Positions 7,561 through 15,824 of a stretch of DNA of 44,117 bases are shown here, in pieces. Numbering within the stretch: the stretch's first letter is position 1; every line of letters begins with the position of its first letter. The position numbers were made by a program, and so were the translations under genes. The DNA comes from an uncultured Lachnospiraceae bacterium (GTDB lineage Bacteria; Bacillota; Clostridia; Lachnospirales; Lachnospiraceae), in the NCBI GenBank assembly GCA_947039785.1, contig CAMQZX010000005.1:1-44117 (forward strand). Reading direction: 5' to 3'. A model generated the notes under the pieces. The model had not been told where the DNA came from. It searched no databases and worked only from the letters and a program-made list of their open reading frames with translations.

Positions 7561-9864
7561 GTGGCAGAGAAGGAAAAGGTTACAATTCAGGAAAAACTGG
7601 ATACGGTGAAAAAAGCAGATGCCAGCGTAAAGGCCATGAAGGATTTTACCAGCCCGGAAGTTCTGTATCAGGAGTTAATTGCCAGTGTGAAAAAGTATCA
7701 TCCGTCCGATGATATCACAATGATTGAGAACGCCTATATGGTGGCAAAAGATGCCCATGAAGGCCAAAAGCGTAAATCAGGGGAGCCTTATATTATTCAT
7801 CCTCTGTGTGTGGCAATTATTCTGGCTGACCTGGAACTGGATAAGGAGACCATTGTGGCAGGTATTCTTCATGATGCAGTGGAAGACACTATTATGACCA
7901 CCGAGGAGATCACAGAGCAATTTGGGGAAGAGGTTGCTCTTCTGGTGGATGGTGTGACGAAGTTGGGGCAGTTATCTTATTCTGCGGATAAGGTAGAAGT
8001 TCAGGCAGAAAATCTTCGTAAGATGTTTCTGGCTATGGCAAAGGATATCCGTGTGATTTTGATTAAGCTGGCAGACCGGTTGCACAACATGAGAACGCTG
8101 CAGTACATGCTGCCTCATAAGCAGCAGGAAAAAGCAAGAGAGACAATGGATATCTATGCACCAATTGCCATGCGCCTTGGTATTTCCAAAATCAAAGTGG
8201 AGCTGGATGATTTATCTTTAAAATATTTAAAACCGGATGTGTATTACGATCTGGTGGATAAAATTGCCCTTCGAAAGAGCGTACGGGAGGAATTTGTCAA
8301 TAAGATTGTGGCTGAAGTGCAGGATCATCTGAAGGGGGCCAATCTTGAGGCTCAGGTAGATGGACGTGTTAAGCATTTCTTCAGTATTTATAAGAAAATG
8401 GTAAACCAGGATAAGACCCTGGATCAGATTTATGATTTGTTTGCCGTGCGGATTCTGGTGGACACAGTGAAGGACTGTTATGCGGCTCTTGGTGTGATTC
8501 ATGAGATGTATAAGCCGATTCCGGGACGGTTTAAAGATTATATTGCCATGCCAAAGCCCAATATGTATCAGTCATTGCATACGACTCTGATTGGTCCCAA
8601 TGGACAGCCCTTTGAGATTCAGATTCGTACCTATGAGATGCATAAAATTGCAGAGTTTGGTATCGCAGCCCACTGGAAGTATAAAGAGTCTTCCGACGGC
8701 AAGCGTCCGCCCAGCCAGAGTGAGGAGGAGAAGTTAAGCTGGCTTCGTCAGATCCTGGAATGGCAGCGGGACATGTCGGATAATCGGGAATTTATGAGTC
8801 TGTTAAAGAGTGATCTGGATCTTTTTGCAGACAATGTATACTGTTTTACCCCTGCCGGTGATGTAAAGACGCTGCCTGCAGGTTCTACTCCTATCGATTT
8901 TGCCTACAGTATTCACAGTGCGGTAGGAAATAAGATGGTAGGTGCCAGAGTTAATGGAAAGCTGGTTCCTATTGAATATGTCATTAAGAACGGAGATCGA
9001 ATTGAGGTAATTACCTCTCAGAACTCCCAGGGACCCAGCCGGGACTGGCTGAAGCTGGTAAAGAGTACCCAGGCAAAAAATAAAATTAACAACTGGTTCA
9101 AACAGGAACTGAAGGGAAACAACATTCAGAAGGGTAAGGAGATGTTAAGTGCCTACGCCCGTTCCAAGAATCTGCGCCTGAGCATGTACACCAAGACTCA
9201 GTATATGGAAGCTGTCATGCGCAAATATGGTTTCCGGGACTGGGATGCTGTGATGGCTGCCCTGGGCCATGGAGGTTTGAAGGAAGGCCAGATTTTAAAC
9301 AAGCTGATCGAATGTTACAATAAAGACAATTTGGCTAAGATTACCGATGAGGATATTCTGGAGGCCAGCAAAGAAAATCAGATGAAAATGCGTCCTGTTC
9401 GGGATAAGAGCGGCATCACGGTTAAAGGTGTCCACGATGTCAATGTGCGTTTTTCCAAATGCTGCAGCCCTGTGCCGGGAGATGAGATCATCGGATTTGT
9501 CACAAGAGGACGTGGTGTTTCCGTACACCGGACAGACTGTATTAATGTGCTGAATATGAGTGAGATGGATCGTGCCCGCTTGATTGAGGCGGAATGGCAG
9601 ACCTCCGGCACCAAGGTGGAGGAGAAGTATCTGGCAGAGATCAGTGTGTATGCCAACAACCGTACTGGGCTTGTGGTGGATATCACCAAGCTTTTAAGTG
9701 AGCGGAAAATTGATCTGAGAAGTATCCACAGTCGTACCAGCAAGCAGGAGAAGGCTACCATCTCCCTTGCCTTTGAGATTGGAAGCAAGGAAGAATTGAA
9801 CAGCCTCATTAGAAAAATCAGACAGGTAGAGAGCGTTCTCGATGTGAAGCGTACTACCGGATAA
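7561..9864 (+). CDS. rel: Bifunctional (p)ppGpp synthetase/hydrolase (Rel)
   Basis: A 767-residue long-form RSH enzyme that makes and destroys the stringent-response alarmones pppGpp/ppGpp. The hydrolase HD domain has HDAVEDT (His104-Asp105, Glu108-Asp109). The synthetase domain has RFKDYIAMPKPNMYQSLHT. RxKD at 323-326 is the form found in bifunctional enzymes, not the ExDD of synthetase-only RelA. The TGS domain (about 425-485) starts at DNVYCFTPAGD. A zinc-finger-like CC pair (SKCCSPVPGD) precedes the C-terminal ACT domain. The start is GTG 7561, six bases after AGGTGA. A hydrolase gene follows within seven bases, so rel leads an operon. Confidence 0.97.
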   Translation: MAEKEKVTIQEKLDTVKKADASVKAMKDFTSPEVLYQELIASVKKYHPSDDITMIENAYMVAKDAHEGQKRKSGEPYIIHPLCVAIILADLELDKETIVAGILHDAVEDTIMTTEEITEQFGEEVALLVDGVTKLGQLSYSADKVEVQAENLRKMFLAMAKDIRVILIKLADRLHNMRTLQYMLPHKQQEKARETMDIYAPIAMRLGISKIKVELDDLSLKYLKPDVYYDLVDKIALRKSVREEFVNKIVAEVQDHLKGANLEAQVDGRVKHFFSIYKKMVNQDKTLDQIYDLFAVRILVDTVKDCYAALGVIHEMYKPIPGRFKDYIAMPKPNMYQSLHTTLIGPNGQPFEIQIRTYEMHKIAEFGIAAHWKYKESSDGKRPPSQSEEEKLSWLRQILEWQRDMSDNREFMSLLKSDLDLFADNVYCFTPAGDVKTLPAGSTPIDFAYSIHSAVGNKMVGARVNGKLVPIEYVIKNGDRIEVITSQNSQGPSRDWLKLVKSTQAKNKINNWFKQELKGNNIQKGKEMLSAYARSKNLRLSMYTKTQYMEAVMRKYGFRDWDAVMAALGHGGLKEGQILNKLIECYNKDNLAKITDEDILEASKENQMKMRPVRDKSGITVKGVHDVNVRFSKCCSPVPGDEIIGFVTRGRGVSVHRTDCINVLNMSEMDRARLIEAEWQTSGTKVEEKYLAEISVYANNRTGLVVDITKLLSERKIDLRSIHSRTSKQEKATISLAFEIGSKEELNSLIRKIRQVESVLDVKRTTG

Positions 9865-9871
9865 GGAGTCC

Positions 9872-10504
9872 ATGATGAAAAATATGATTATTCAGCAATG
9901 TGTACTGGGCATGGTCTGTACCAATTGCTATTTTCTGATGAATAAAGAAACGAAGGAATTGTTGATTGTGGATCCGGCTGATGCGCCGGAGAAAATTGAC
10001 CAGATGGTGGTTCGCATGGAAGGTAAGCCGGTGGGGATTTTGCTCACCCACGGCCATTATGATCACATTTTGGCAGTGGAAGCAGTCCGGGAAAAATATG
10101 GACTGAAGGTTTACGCCCATCAGGATGAGGCGGCTCTTCTGAAAAATCCCACCCTGAACCTGTCTGGCTATGGCCAGGGCGGATGCCGTGTTGTACCCGA
10201 TGAATTACTGGTGGATGGACAAAAATTTCAGGAAGCAGGGTTTGAGATTCAAGTGATTCATACACCAGGGCATACTGCAGGAAGCTGCTGTTATTATTTT
10301 CAGGAGGAGGGAATTCTAGTCAGCGGAGATACACTGTTTTGCGGTTCTGTGGGACGTACCGATCTTCCCACAGGAAGTACCAGCCAGATCATAGACAGTC
10401 TGCATAAGCTTTTAGATAATCTGCCTGAAGAGATAGATGTACTTCCGGGACATGAATCCACCACCACAATTGGATATGAAAAGAGGTATAATCCTTTTGT
10501 ATAA
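9872..10504 (+). CDS. MBL-fold metallo-hydrolase (glyoxalase II-like)
   Basis: A 210-residue metallo-beta-lactamase-fold hydrolase. THGHYDH gives the metal-binding HxHxDH motif (His60, His62, Asp64, His65). HTPGHTAGSCCYYF and SGDTLF supply the next ligands, and PGHE gives a late His. This is the YcbL/glyoxalase II-like subgroup, which often hydrolyses thioesters such as S-lactoyl thiols. The true substrate cannot be read from sequence. The start ATG 9872 follows AAGGAG overlapping the rel stop codon, so translation is probably coupled. ATG 9875 is an alternative start. The 3' end overlaps the hemZ start. Confidence 0.88.
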   Translation: MMKNMIIQQCVLGMVCTNCYFLMNKETKELLIVDPADAPEKIDQMVVRMEGKPVGILLTHGHYDHILAVEAVREKYGLKVYAHQDEAALLKNPTLNLSGYGQGGCRVVPDELLVDGQKFQEAGFEIQVIHTPGHTAGSCCYYFQEEGILVSGDTLFCGSVGRTDLPTGSTSQIIDSLHKLLDNLPEEIDVLPGHESTTTIGYEKRYNPFV

Positions 10505-12563
10505 GATAGGTATATGGTTTAATAAGCAAGATTACGAATACGACGTTCATTCCCTGATGATGGCATTTTACCCGGGCTCCGAGATTTCACTTTTGTATGG
10601 AGAGACTCTGGCGGAGGAACAGTTTGAGCCTTTGATCTACAATACTGCCATGAAAGTGGAGTACAAGGAAGGTCAGATTGGTTTGACTGCGTTTCAGGAT
10701 GGTGAGATTTACTATGAAAGTGCAGCGGTGGAGTCCTATGAGGACAGGAAAGAGACTAAGAATCGTCTGAAGCAGGCGGTATATCGGGTGCTTTCCAAAA
10801 TTACGGGTAAGGTACTGCCTTGGGGTACTCTGACGGGAATCCGTCCTACCAAGCTTCCCATGCAGATGCTGGAGCAGGGGATGAAAAATGTGGACATTGC
10901 CCGGTATCTGCGGGATACTTACTACACGTCCAACGAAAAGACTGCCTTAAGCATCGCCATTGCCAACAGGGAAAGAGAAATTTTAAAAGATATTGATTAC
11001 GAGAATGGCTACAGTTTGTATGTGGGCATTCCCTTTTGTCCCAGTATTTGTCTGTATTGTTCCTTTAGCTCGTATCCGCTGGAGAGGTGGAAGAAAAGGG
11101 TAGATGAATACGTGGATACTCTGTGTTATGAGATTCGAAAGACTGGGGATTTCATGGCAGGCAGAAAGCTAAATACGATTTATATTGGCGGTGGAACACC
11201 CACCACACTCAGTCCCAGGCAGCTTCGGCGGGTGCTTACCTGTCTGGGAGAAGTCTTTTCCTATGATGATCTGCAGGAATTTACCGTGGAGGCGGGGCGC
11301 CCTGACAGCATTACCCGTGAGAAACTGCAGGTGCTTCGTGAGTTTCCGGTGACCAGAATTTCCGTTAACCCCCAGACTATGAATCAGGAGACGCTGGAGA
11401 TTATTGGAAGGCGTCATACAGTAGAGGACACCAAAGAAGCCTTTCTTCTGGCAAGAGAGCTGGGCTTTGACAACATCAATATGGATTTGATTGTTGGCCT
11501 TCCGGGAGAAGATAAGGAGATGGTCCGACATACCCTGGAGGAAGTAAAGGCGTTAAATCCCGACAGTCTTACTGTGCATTCACTGGCGGTGAAGCGGGCG
11601 GCCAGACTGCATATGTTCCGGGATCAGTATCAGGAGATGACCTTTGAAAACAGTCAGGAAATCATGGACATGACCATGGAGTACGCCCATGAGATGGAGA
11701 TGGGTCCCTACTATCTGTATCGCCAGAAAAATATGGCGGGAAATTTTGAAAATGTAGGTTATTCCCGGGAAGGCAAAGCAGGGATTTACAATATTTTGAT
11801 TATGGAGGAGAAGCAGCCCATTCTGGCTCTGGGAGCCGGCGGGTCCACCAAGCTGGTTTTTGACCATGGGCGCCGCATTGAGCGGGTGGAAAACGTAAAA
11901 GATGTGACGAACTACCTCCAGAGAATTGATGAGATGATTGAGCGCAAGCGTGTAGGAATCGAGAAATATCTGGGAATGCCGAAAAAGAAAGAAGATTCTC
12001 AGGATGGCGATTCCGGGGAGAGTGCGCCGGGTGAGATCGTGTTAGACCTTACCAACGAGATGAATCACGCCATTCAGGTCAGCAATTTTGCCTATGAAGT
12101 GGGGCGGGAGCTGAAGCTGGATGAGGAGACCTGCCATGAACTTGCCTTGGCAGGAATGCTTCACGATATCGGCAAGATTAAGCTCAATCGCTATATCAAC
12201 GGAGTGGAAGATCCCATGGCCATTGAGAAGCTGAAATATGACAGGATGCATTCTCAGTTGGGGTATGAGGCTTTGAAAGATCAAGGCTATTCCAGGTTTA
12301 TTCTGGATTGTATTTTATATCATCATGAGAATTATGACGGCAGCGGTTATCCGTGCAATCTGCGGGGAGAGGATATTCCTTTTGGCGCCCGAATCATGCA
12401 TGTCTGTGATGTGTATGTAGCATTGCGTTCCGACAGGCCCTATCGTTCTGCCTTTGATGTGAATACGGCCATGGAGCTGATGATTGAAGAGGTGAAAAAC
12501 TTCGATATGGAGGTTTTTCTTGCCTTTCAAAGAGTAGTACATAATAAATTATCAGAGGAATAA
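10497..12563 (+). CDS. hemZ: HemZ-type radical SAM coproporphyrinogen dehydrogenase fused to HD-GYP domain
   Basis: A two-part protein. The first ~490 residues are HemZ, of the oxygen-independent coproporphyrinogen oxidase-like radical-SAM family. It has CPSICLYC (Cys181, 185, 188), the GGGTPTTLS motif and a HemN-like C-terminal part. After an acidic linker (about 495-520), a complete HD-GYP domain follows: HDIGK (His556-Asp557), RMHSQLGYEAL, HHENYDGSGYP (His609 to Pro619) and SDRPYR. HD-GYP enzymes typically hydrolyse cyclic di-GMP. I chose TTG 10497 (688 residues) because AGAGG at 10482-10486 precedes it and the product begins MYKIGIWFNKQDYEYDVHS, which looks like a HemZ start. ATG 10476 (695 residues) and ATG 10437 (708) are alternatives without a good Shine-Dalgarno. 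Confidence 0.85.
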   Translation: MYKIGIWFNKQDYEYDVHSLMMAFYPGSEISLLYGETLAEEQFEPLIYNTAMKVEYKEGQIGLTAFQDGEIYYESAAVESYEDRKETKNRLKQAVYRVLSKITGKVLPWGTLTGIRPTKLPMQMLEQGMKNVDIARYLRDTYYTSNEKTALSIAIANREREILKDIDYENGYSLYVGIPFCPSICLYCSFSSYPLERWKKRVDEYVDTLCYEIRKTGDFMAGRKLNTIYIGGGTPTTLSPRQLRRVLTCLGEVFSYDDLQEFTVEAGRPDSITREKLQVLREFPVTRISVNPQTMNQETLEIIGRRHTVEDTKEAFLLARELGFDNINMDLIVGLPGEDKEMVRHTLEEVKALNPDSLTVHSLAVKRAARLHMFRDQYQEMTFENSQEIMDMTMEYAHEMEMGPYYLYRQKNMAGNFENVGYSREGKAGIYNILIMEEKQPILALGAGGSTKLVFDHGRRIERVENVKDVTNYLQRIDEMIERKRVGIEKYLGMPKKKEDSQDGDSGESAPGEIVLDLTNEMNHAIQVSNFAYEVGRELKLDEETCHELALAGMLHDIGKIKLNRYINGVEDPMAIEKLKYDRMHSQLGYEALKDQGYSRFILDCILYHHENYDGSGYPCNLRGEDIPFGARIMHVCDVYVALRSDRPYRSAFDVNTAMELMIEEVKNFDMEVFLAFQRVVHNKLSEE

Positions 12564-12576
12564 AGAGGAGGATATT

Positions 12577-13833
12577 ATGGCAATGAAGAAAAAGCCGGTA
12601 ACCGGCATGAGAGATATTTTACCTAAGGAGATGGAGATTCGAAATTATGCGATGAATCTGATCCGGGAGACTTATGGAAGTTTCGGATTCGTTTCTCTGG
12701 AGACTCCCTGTGTGGAGCACATTGAGAATCTGTGCAGCAAGCAGGGCGGAGATAATGAGAAGCTGATCTTTAAGATTTTAAAGAGAGGTGAGAAGCTGAA
12801 AATTGACTCTGCAAAAGAAGAGATGGATCTGGTGGACGGAGGCCTTCGTTATGATTTGACGGTACCTCTTTCCAGATATTATTCCAACAATGCCAATGAG
12901 CTGCCTTCTCCATTTAAGGCATTGCAGATGGGAAATGTATGGAGAGCAGACAGACCTCAGAGAGGCCGTTTCCGTCAGTTTATGCAGTGTGATATTGACA
13001 TTCTGGGAGAGCCTTCCTGTCTGGCTGAGATTGATTTGATTCTGGCAACCAGTACCTTGCTTGGCAAACTGGATTTTAAGAACTTTACCATCCGTATCAA
13101 CGACCGTAAGATTTTAAAAGCCATGGCTGCATACAGCGGTTTCCCGGAAGAGAGCTATACTACTGTATTTATTATTCTGGATAAAATGGACAAGATCGGT
13201 CTGAATGGCGTTCGTCAGGAATTGTTGGATGAGGGCTTTGCAGCAGAGGCTATTGACAAATATTTAAGTCTGTTTGATCACATTACAAGAGATATTGAAG
13301 GTGTTCGTTACTGTGGTGAAGTTTTGAAGGATGTGATGGATGAGGGTGTCGCCCGTGACCTTGAGACTATTATGAAGAGTGTGGAAGCAGTGAAGACTGC
13401 AGAGTTTAAGATTGAATTTGACCCTACGCTGGTTCGTGGAATGTCTTATTACACAGGGCCGATCTTTGAAATTTCCATGGATGAGTACGGCGGTTCTGTA
13501 GGAGGCGGCGGACGTTATGATGAGATGATTGGTAAATTCATCGGTCAGAATGTATGTGCGACTGGATTTTCCATCGGATTTGAGCGTATTGTCATGCTGC
13601 TGATGGAGCGTGAGTATCAGGTTCCTTCTGCAAAACAGAAGAAAGCTTTCTTAGTGGAGAAAAATATGCCGTCTGATCAGCTTATGAAGGTCTTTGAGTT
13701 GGCAACAAGAGAGCGTGAAAATGGTATGCAGGTAACCATTACCGCCATGAAGAAGAATAAGAAATTCCAGAAGGATCAGCTGGAAGCAGAAGGTTATACA
13801 GAGATTCAGGAATTCTACAGCGACAGAATGTAA
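12577..13833 (+). CDS. hisS: Histidyl-tRNA synthetase
   Basis: A 418-residue class II synthetase that charges tRNA-His. It starts MAMKKKPVTGMRDILPKE, has motif 2 around GNVWRADRPQRGRFRQFMQCDID, the His-specific LVRGMSYYTG, and motif 3 with GGGGRYDEM and GFSIGFERI. The C-terminal anticodon-binding domain is present, and the length is normal. It starts at ATG 12577 behind AGAGGAGG, 13 bases after hemZ, in the rel operon. ATG 12583 is a possible alternative start. No T-box leader precedes it. Confidence 0.96.
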   Translation: MAMKKKPVTGMRDILPKEMEIRNYAMNLIRETYGSFGFVSLETPCVEHIENLCSKQGGDNEKLIFKILKRGEKLKIDSAKEEMDLVDGGLRYDLTVPLSRYYSNNANELPSPFKALQMGNVWRADRPQRGRFRQFMQCDIDILGEPSCLAEIDLILATSTLLGKLDFKNFTIRINDRKILKAMAAYSGFPEESYTTVFIILDKMDKIGLNGVRQELLDEGFAAEAIDKYLSLFDHITRDIEGVRYCGEVLKDVMDEGVARDLETIMKSVEAVKTAEFKIEFDPTLVRGMSYYTGPIFEISMDEYGGSVGGGGRYDEMIGKFIGQNVCATGFSIGFERIVMLLMEREYQVPSAKQKKAFLVEKNMPSDQLMKVFELATRERENGMQVTITAMKKNKKFQKDQLEAEGYTEIQEFYSDRM

Positions 13834-13842
13834 AAGGATAGC

Positions 13843-13877
13843 AGGGCAGAGATTGACAGATATTTCAATCTCGCCCT
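13843..13877 (+). terminator. Hairpin between hisS and aspS, no U-tract
   Basis: AGGGC-a-GAGATTGA (13843-13856) pairs with TCAATCTC-GCCCT (13865-13877). This gives 13 base pairs with one bulged A and an eight-base loop. No T-run follows, so it is not a classical intrinsic terminator. It may be a processing or mRNA-stability element, or a factor-dependent stop. Confidence 0.55.
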
Positions 13878-13947
13878 ATACTTACATGCATAGACATGTT
13901 GCTGTTCACGTTGCGGACAGTGGCTATAAAATATTTTGGAGGAAAAC

Positions 13948-15744
13948 ATGGCAGAGACAATGAAAGGTCTGCACAGATCTCATAGATGTGCAGAAGTGAC
14001 AAAAGCAGACATCGGCAGTGAAGTCACCCTGATGGGATGGGTTCAGAAAGGCCGTAACAAGGGCGGTATCGTATTTGTGGATTTGCGTGACCGTTCCGGA
14101 ATTATACAGTTGATTTTTGAAAATGGAAGTATTGATGAAGCAGGTTTTGAGAAAGCCGGAAAGCTGAGAAGCGAGTTTGTGATTGCGGTAGTAGGTACCG
14201 TGGAGGCTCGTTCCGGCGCTGTCAATCCAAATCTTGCAACAGGTGAGATTGAGATTCGTGTAAAGACGCTGCGTGTTCTGTCCGAGGCAGAGACACCGCC
14301 CTTCCCAATTGAGGAGGACAGCAAGACAAGAGAGGAAGTCCGTCTGAAATATCGTTATCTGGATTTGAGACGTCCGGACCTTCAGAGAAACCTGATGTTG
14401 AGAAGTCAGGTAGCGACACTGACCAGAGATTATTTTACAAAAGAGGGTTTTCTGGAGATTGAGACTCCTACTATGATTAAGAGTACTCCGGAAGGTGCCA
14501 GAGACTATCTGATTCCAAGCCGTATTCATCCGGGAGAGTTTTATGCCCTTCCCCAGTCTCCTCAGATTTACAAGCAGTTGCTGATGTGTTCTGGTTATGA
14601 CCGCTATTTCCAGCTGGCAAGATGTTACCGTGATGAGGATTTGCGTGCGGACAGACAGCCGGAATTTACTCAGATTGACCTGGAGATGTCTTTTGTGGAT
14701 GTGGATGACGTAATCGATGTAAATGAGAGATTTCTGGCCAGATTGTTTAAGGAAGTGTTAAATGTGGAGGTCCCTCTTCCCATCCAGAGAATTACCTGGC
14801 AGGAAGCCATGGATCGCTACGGCTCTGATAAGCCGGATCTTCGTTTCGGTATGGAGCTTCACAATGTGACTGATGTGGTGAAAAACTGTGAATTTGCAGT
14901 GTTTAAAGGTGCTATCGAGAATGGTGGAAGTGTCCGCGGTATCAATGCAAAAGGACAGGGTAGCATGCCTCGTAAGAAAATCGACAAGCTGGTGGCTTTT
15001 GCCAAAGATTACGGCGCAAAAGGACTGGCTTATGTTGCTATCCAGGAAGATGGCAGCCTGAAATCTTCCTTTGCCAAATTTATGAAGGATGAAGAAATGG
15101 CTGCACTGGTACAGGCTATGGAAGGTGAGGCAGGCGACTTATTGCTGTTTGCTGCCGACAAGAATAAAGTGGTATATGATGTGCTGGGCGCGCTGCGTCT
15201 GGAGCTTGCAAAACAGATGGAACTGTTGAACAAGGATGAATTTCGTTTTGTATGGGTAACTGAGTTCCCGCTTTTAGAGTGGTCTGAGGAGCAGAATCGT
15301 TTTAATGCCATGCACCATCCGTTCACCATGTTGATGGAGGAGGATTTGGAGCTTCTGGATACCGATCCTGGCAAGGTCCGTGCTAAGGCGTATGATATCG
15401 TATTGAATGGTAATGAGATTGGCGGAGGAAGTGTAAGAATCCATCAGAATGACATCCAGGAAAAAATGTTTGAAGTACTTGGATTTACCAAGGAGGCTGC
15501 TTATGAGCAGTTTGGCTTCCTGTTAAATGCCTTTAAATACGGTGTTCCGCCTCACGCAGGATTGGCTTATGGTTTGGACCGCTTGGCAATGCTGATGGCG
15601 AAGGAAGACAGTATCCGTGATGTTATTGCATTCCCGAAAGTAAAGGATGCTTCCGATTTGATGTCTGAAGCTCCAAGCCCTGTTGCCCAGGAGCAGTTAG
15701 ATGAGCTGGAATTAAAGATTCATGCAGCTAAGGAAGAAGATTAA
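13948..15744 (+). CDS. aspS: Aspartyl-tRNA synthetase
   Basis: A 598-residue bacterial-type class II synthetase. The N-terminal OB-fold anticodon domain is followed by motif 2 (CYRDEDLRADRQPEFTQIDLEMSF; only its ends are diagnostic), the bacterial GAD insertion (about 285-410) and motif 3 (GLAYGLDRLAML). I chose ATG 13948 because GGAGG at 13938-13942 precedes it. The in-frame TTG at 13936 overlaps that Shine-Dalgarno and is not a start. The gene follows hisS as in Bacillus. Whether it is discriminating for tRNA-Asp or also serves tRNA-Asn cannot be told here. Confidence 0.96.
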   Translation: MAETMKGLHRSHRCAEVTKADIGSEVTLMGWVQKGRNKGGIVFVDLRDRSGIIQLIFENGSIDEAGFEKAGKLRSEFVIAVVGTVEARSGAVNPNLATGEIEIRVKTLRVLSEAETPPFPIEEDSKTREEVRLKYRYLDLRRPDLQRNLMLRSQVATLTRDYFTKEGFLEIETPTMIKSTPEGARDYLIPSRIHPGEFYALPQSPQIYKQLLMCSGYDRYFQLARCYRDEDLRADRQPEFTQIDLEMSFVDVDDVIDVNERFLARLFKEVLNVEVPLPIQRITWQEAMDRYGSDKPDLRFGMELHNVTDVVKNCEFAVFKGAIENGGSVRGINAKGQGSMPRKKIDKLVAFAKDYGAKGLAYVAIQEDGSLKSSFAKFMKDEEMAALVQAMEGEAGDLLLFAADKNKVVYDVLGALRLELAKQMELLNKDEFRFVWVTEFPLLEWSEEQNRFNAMHHPFTMLMEEDLELLDTDPGKVRAKAYDIVLNGNEIGGGSVRIHQNDIQEKMFEVLGFTKEAAYEQFGFLLNAFKYGVPPHAGLAYGLDRLAMLMAKEDSIRDVIAFPKVKDASDLMSEAPSPVAQEQLDELELKIHAAKEED

Positions 15745-15770
15745 AAACGAAATGATTTTGTAATCAAATA

Positions 15771-15805
15771 AGGGACGAAGAGTTTTCAGATTCTTCGTCC
15801 CTTTT
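15771..15805. terminator. Bidirectional terminator between aspS and lipoprotein gene
   Basis: AGGGACGAAGA (15771-15781) pairs perfectly with TCTTCGTCCCT (15792-15802). TTTT follows on the + strand and a TATTT-rich stretch follows on the - strand. It separates convergent genes. Confidence 0.85.
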
Positions 15806-15824
15806 GATACATTGATTTGTCTGT

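Noticed and set aside
13936-13947. In-frame TTG upstream of aspS as a longer start
   Set aside because: The TTG is part of the TTGGAGGA Shine-Dalgarno that serves ATG 13948, so the four extra residues are not translated.
12564-13947. T-box riboswitch before hisS or aspS
   Set aside because: hisS follows hemZ by 13 bases, and the hisS-aspS gap lacks the conserved T-box sequence and antiterminator.
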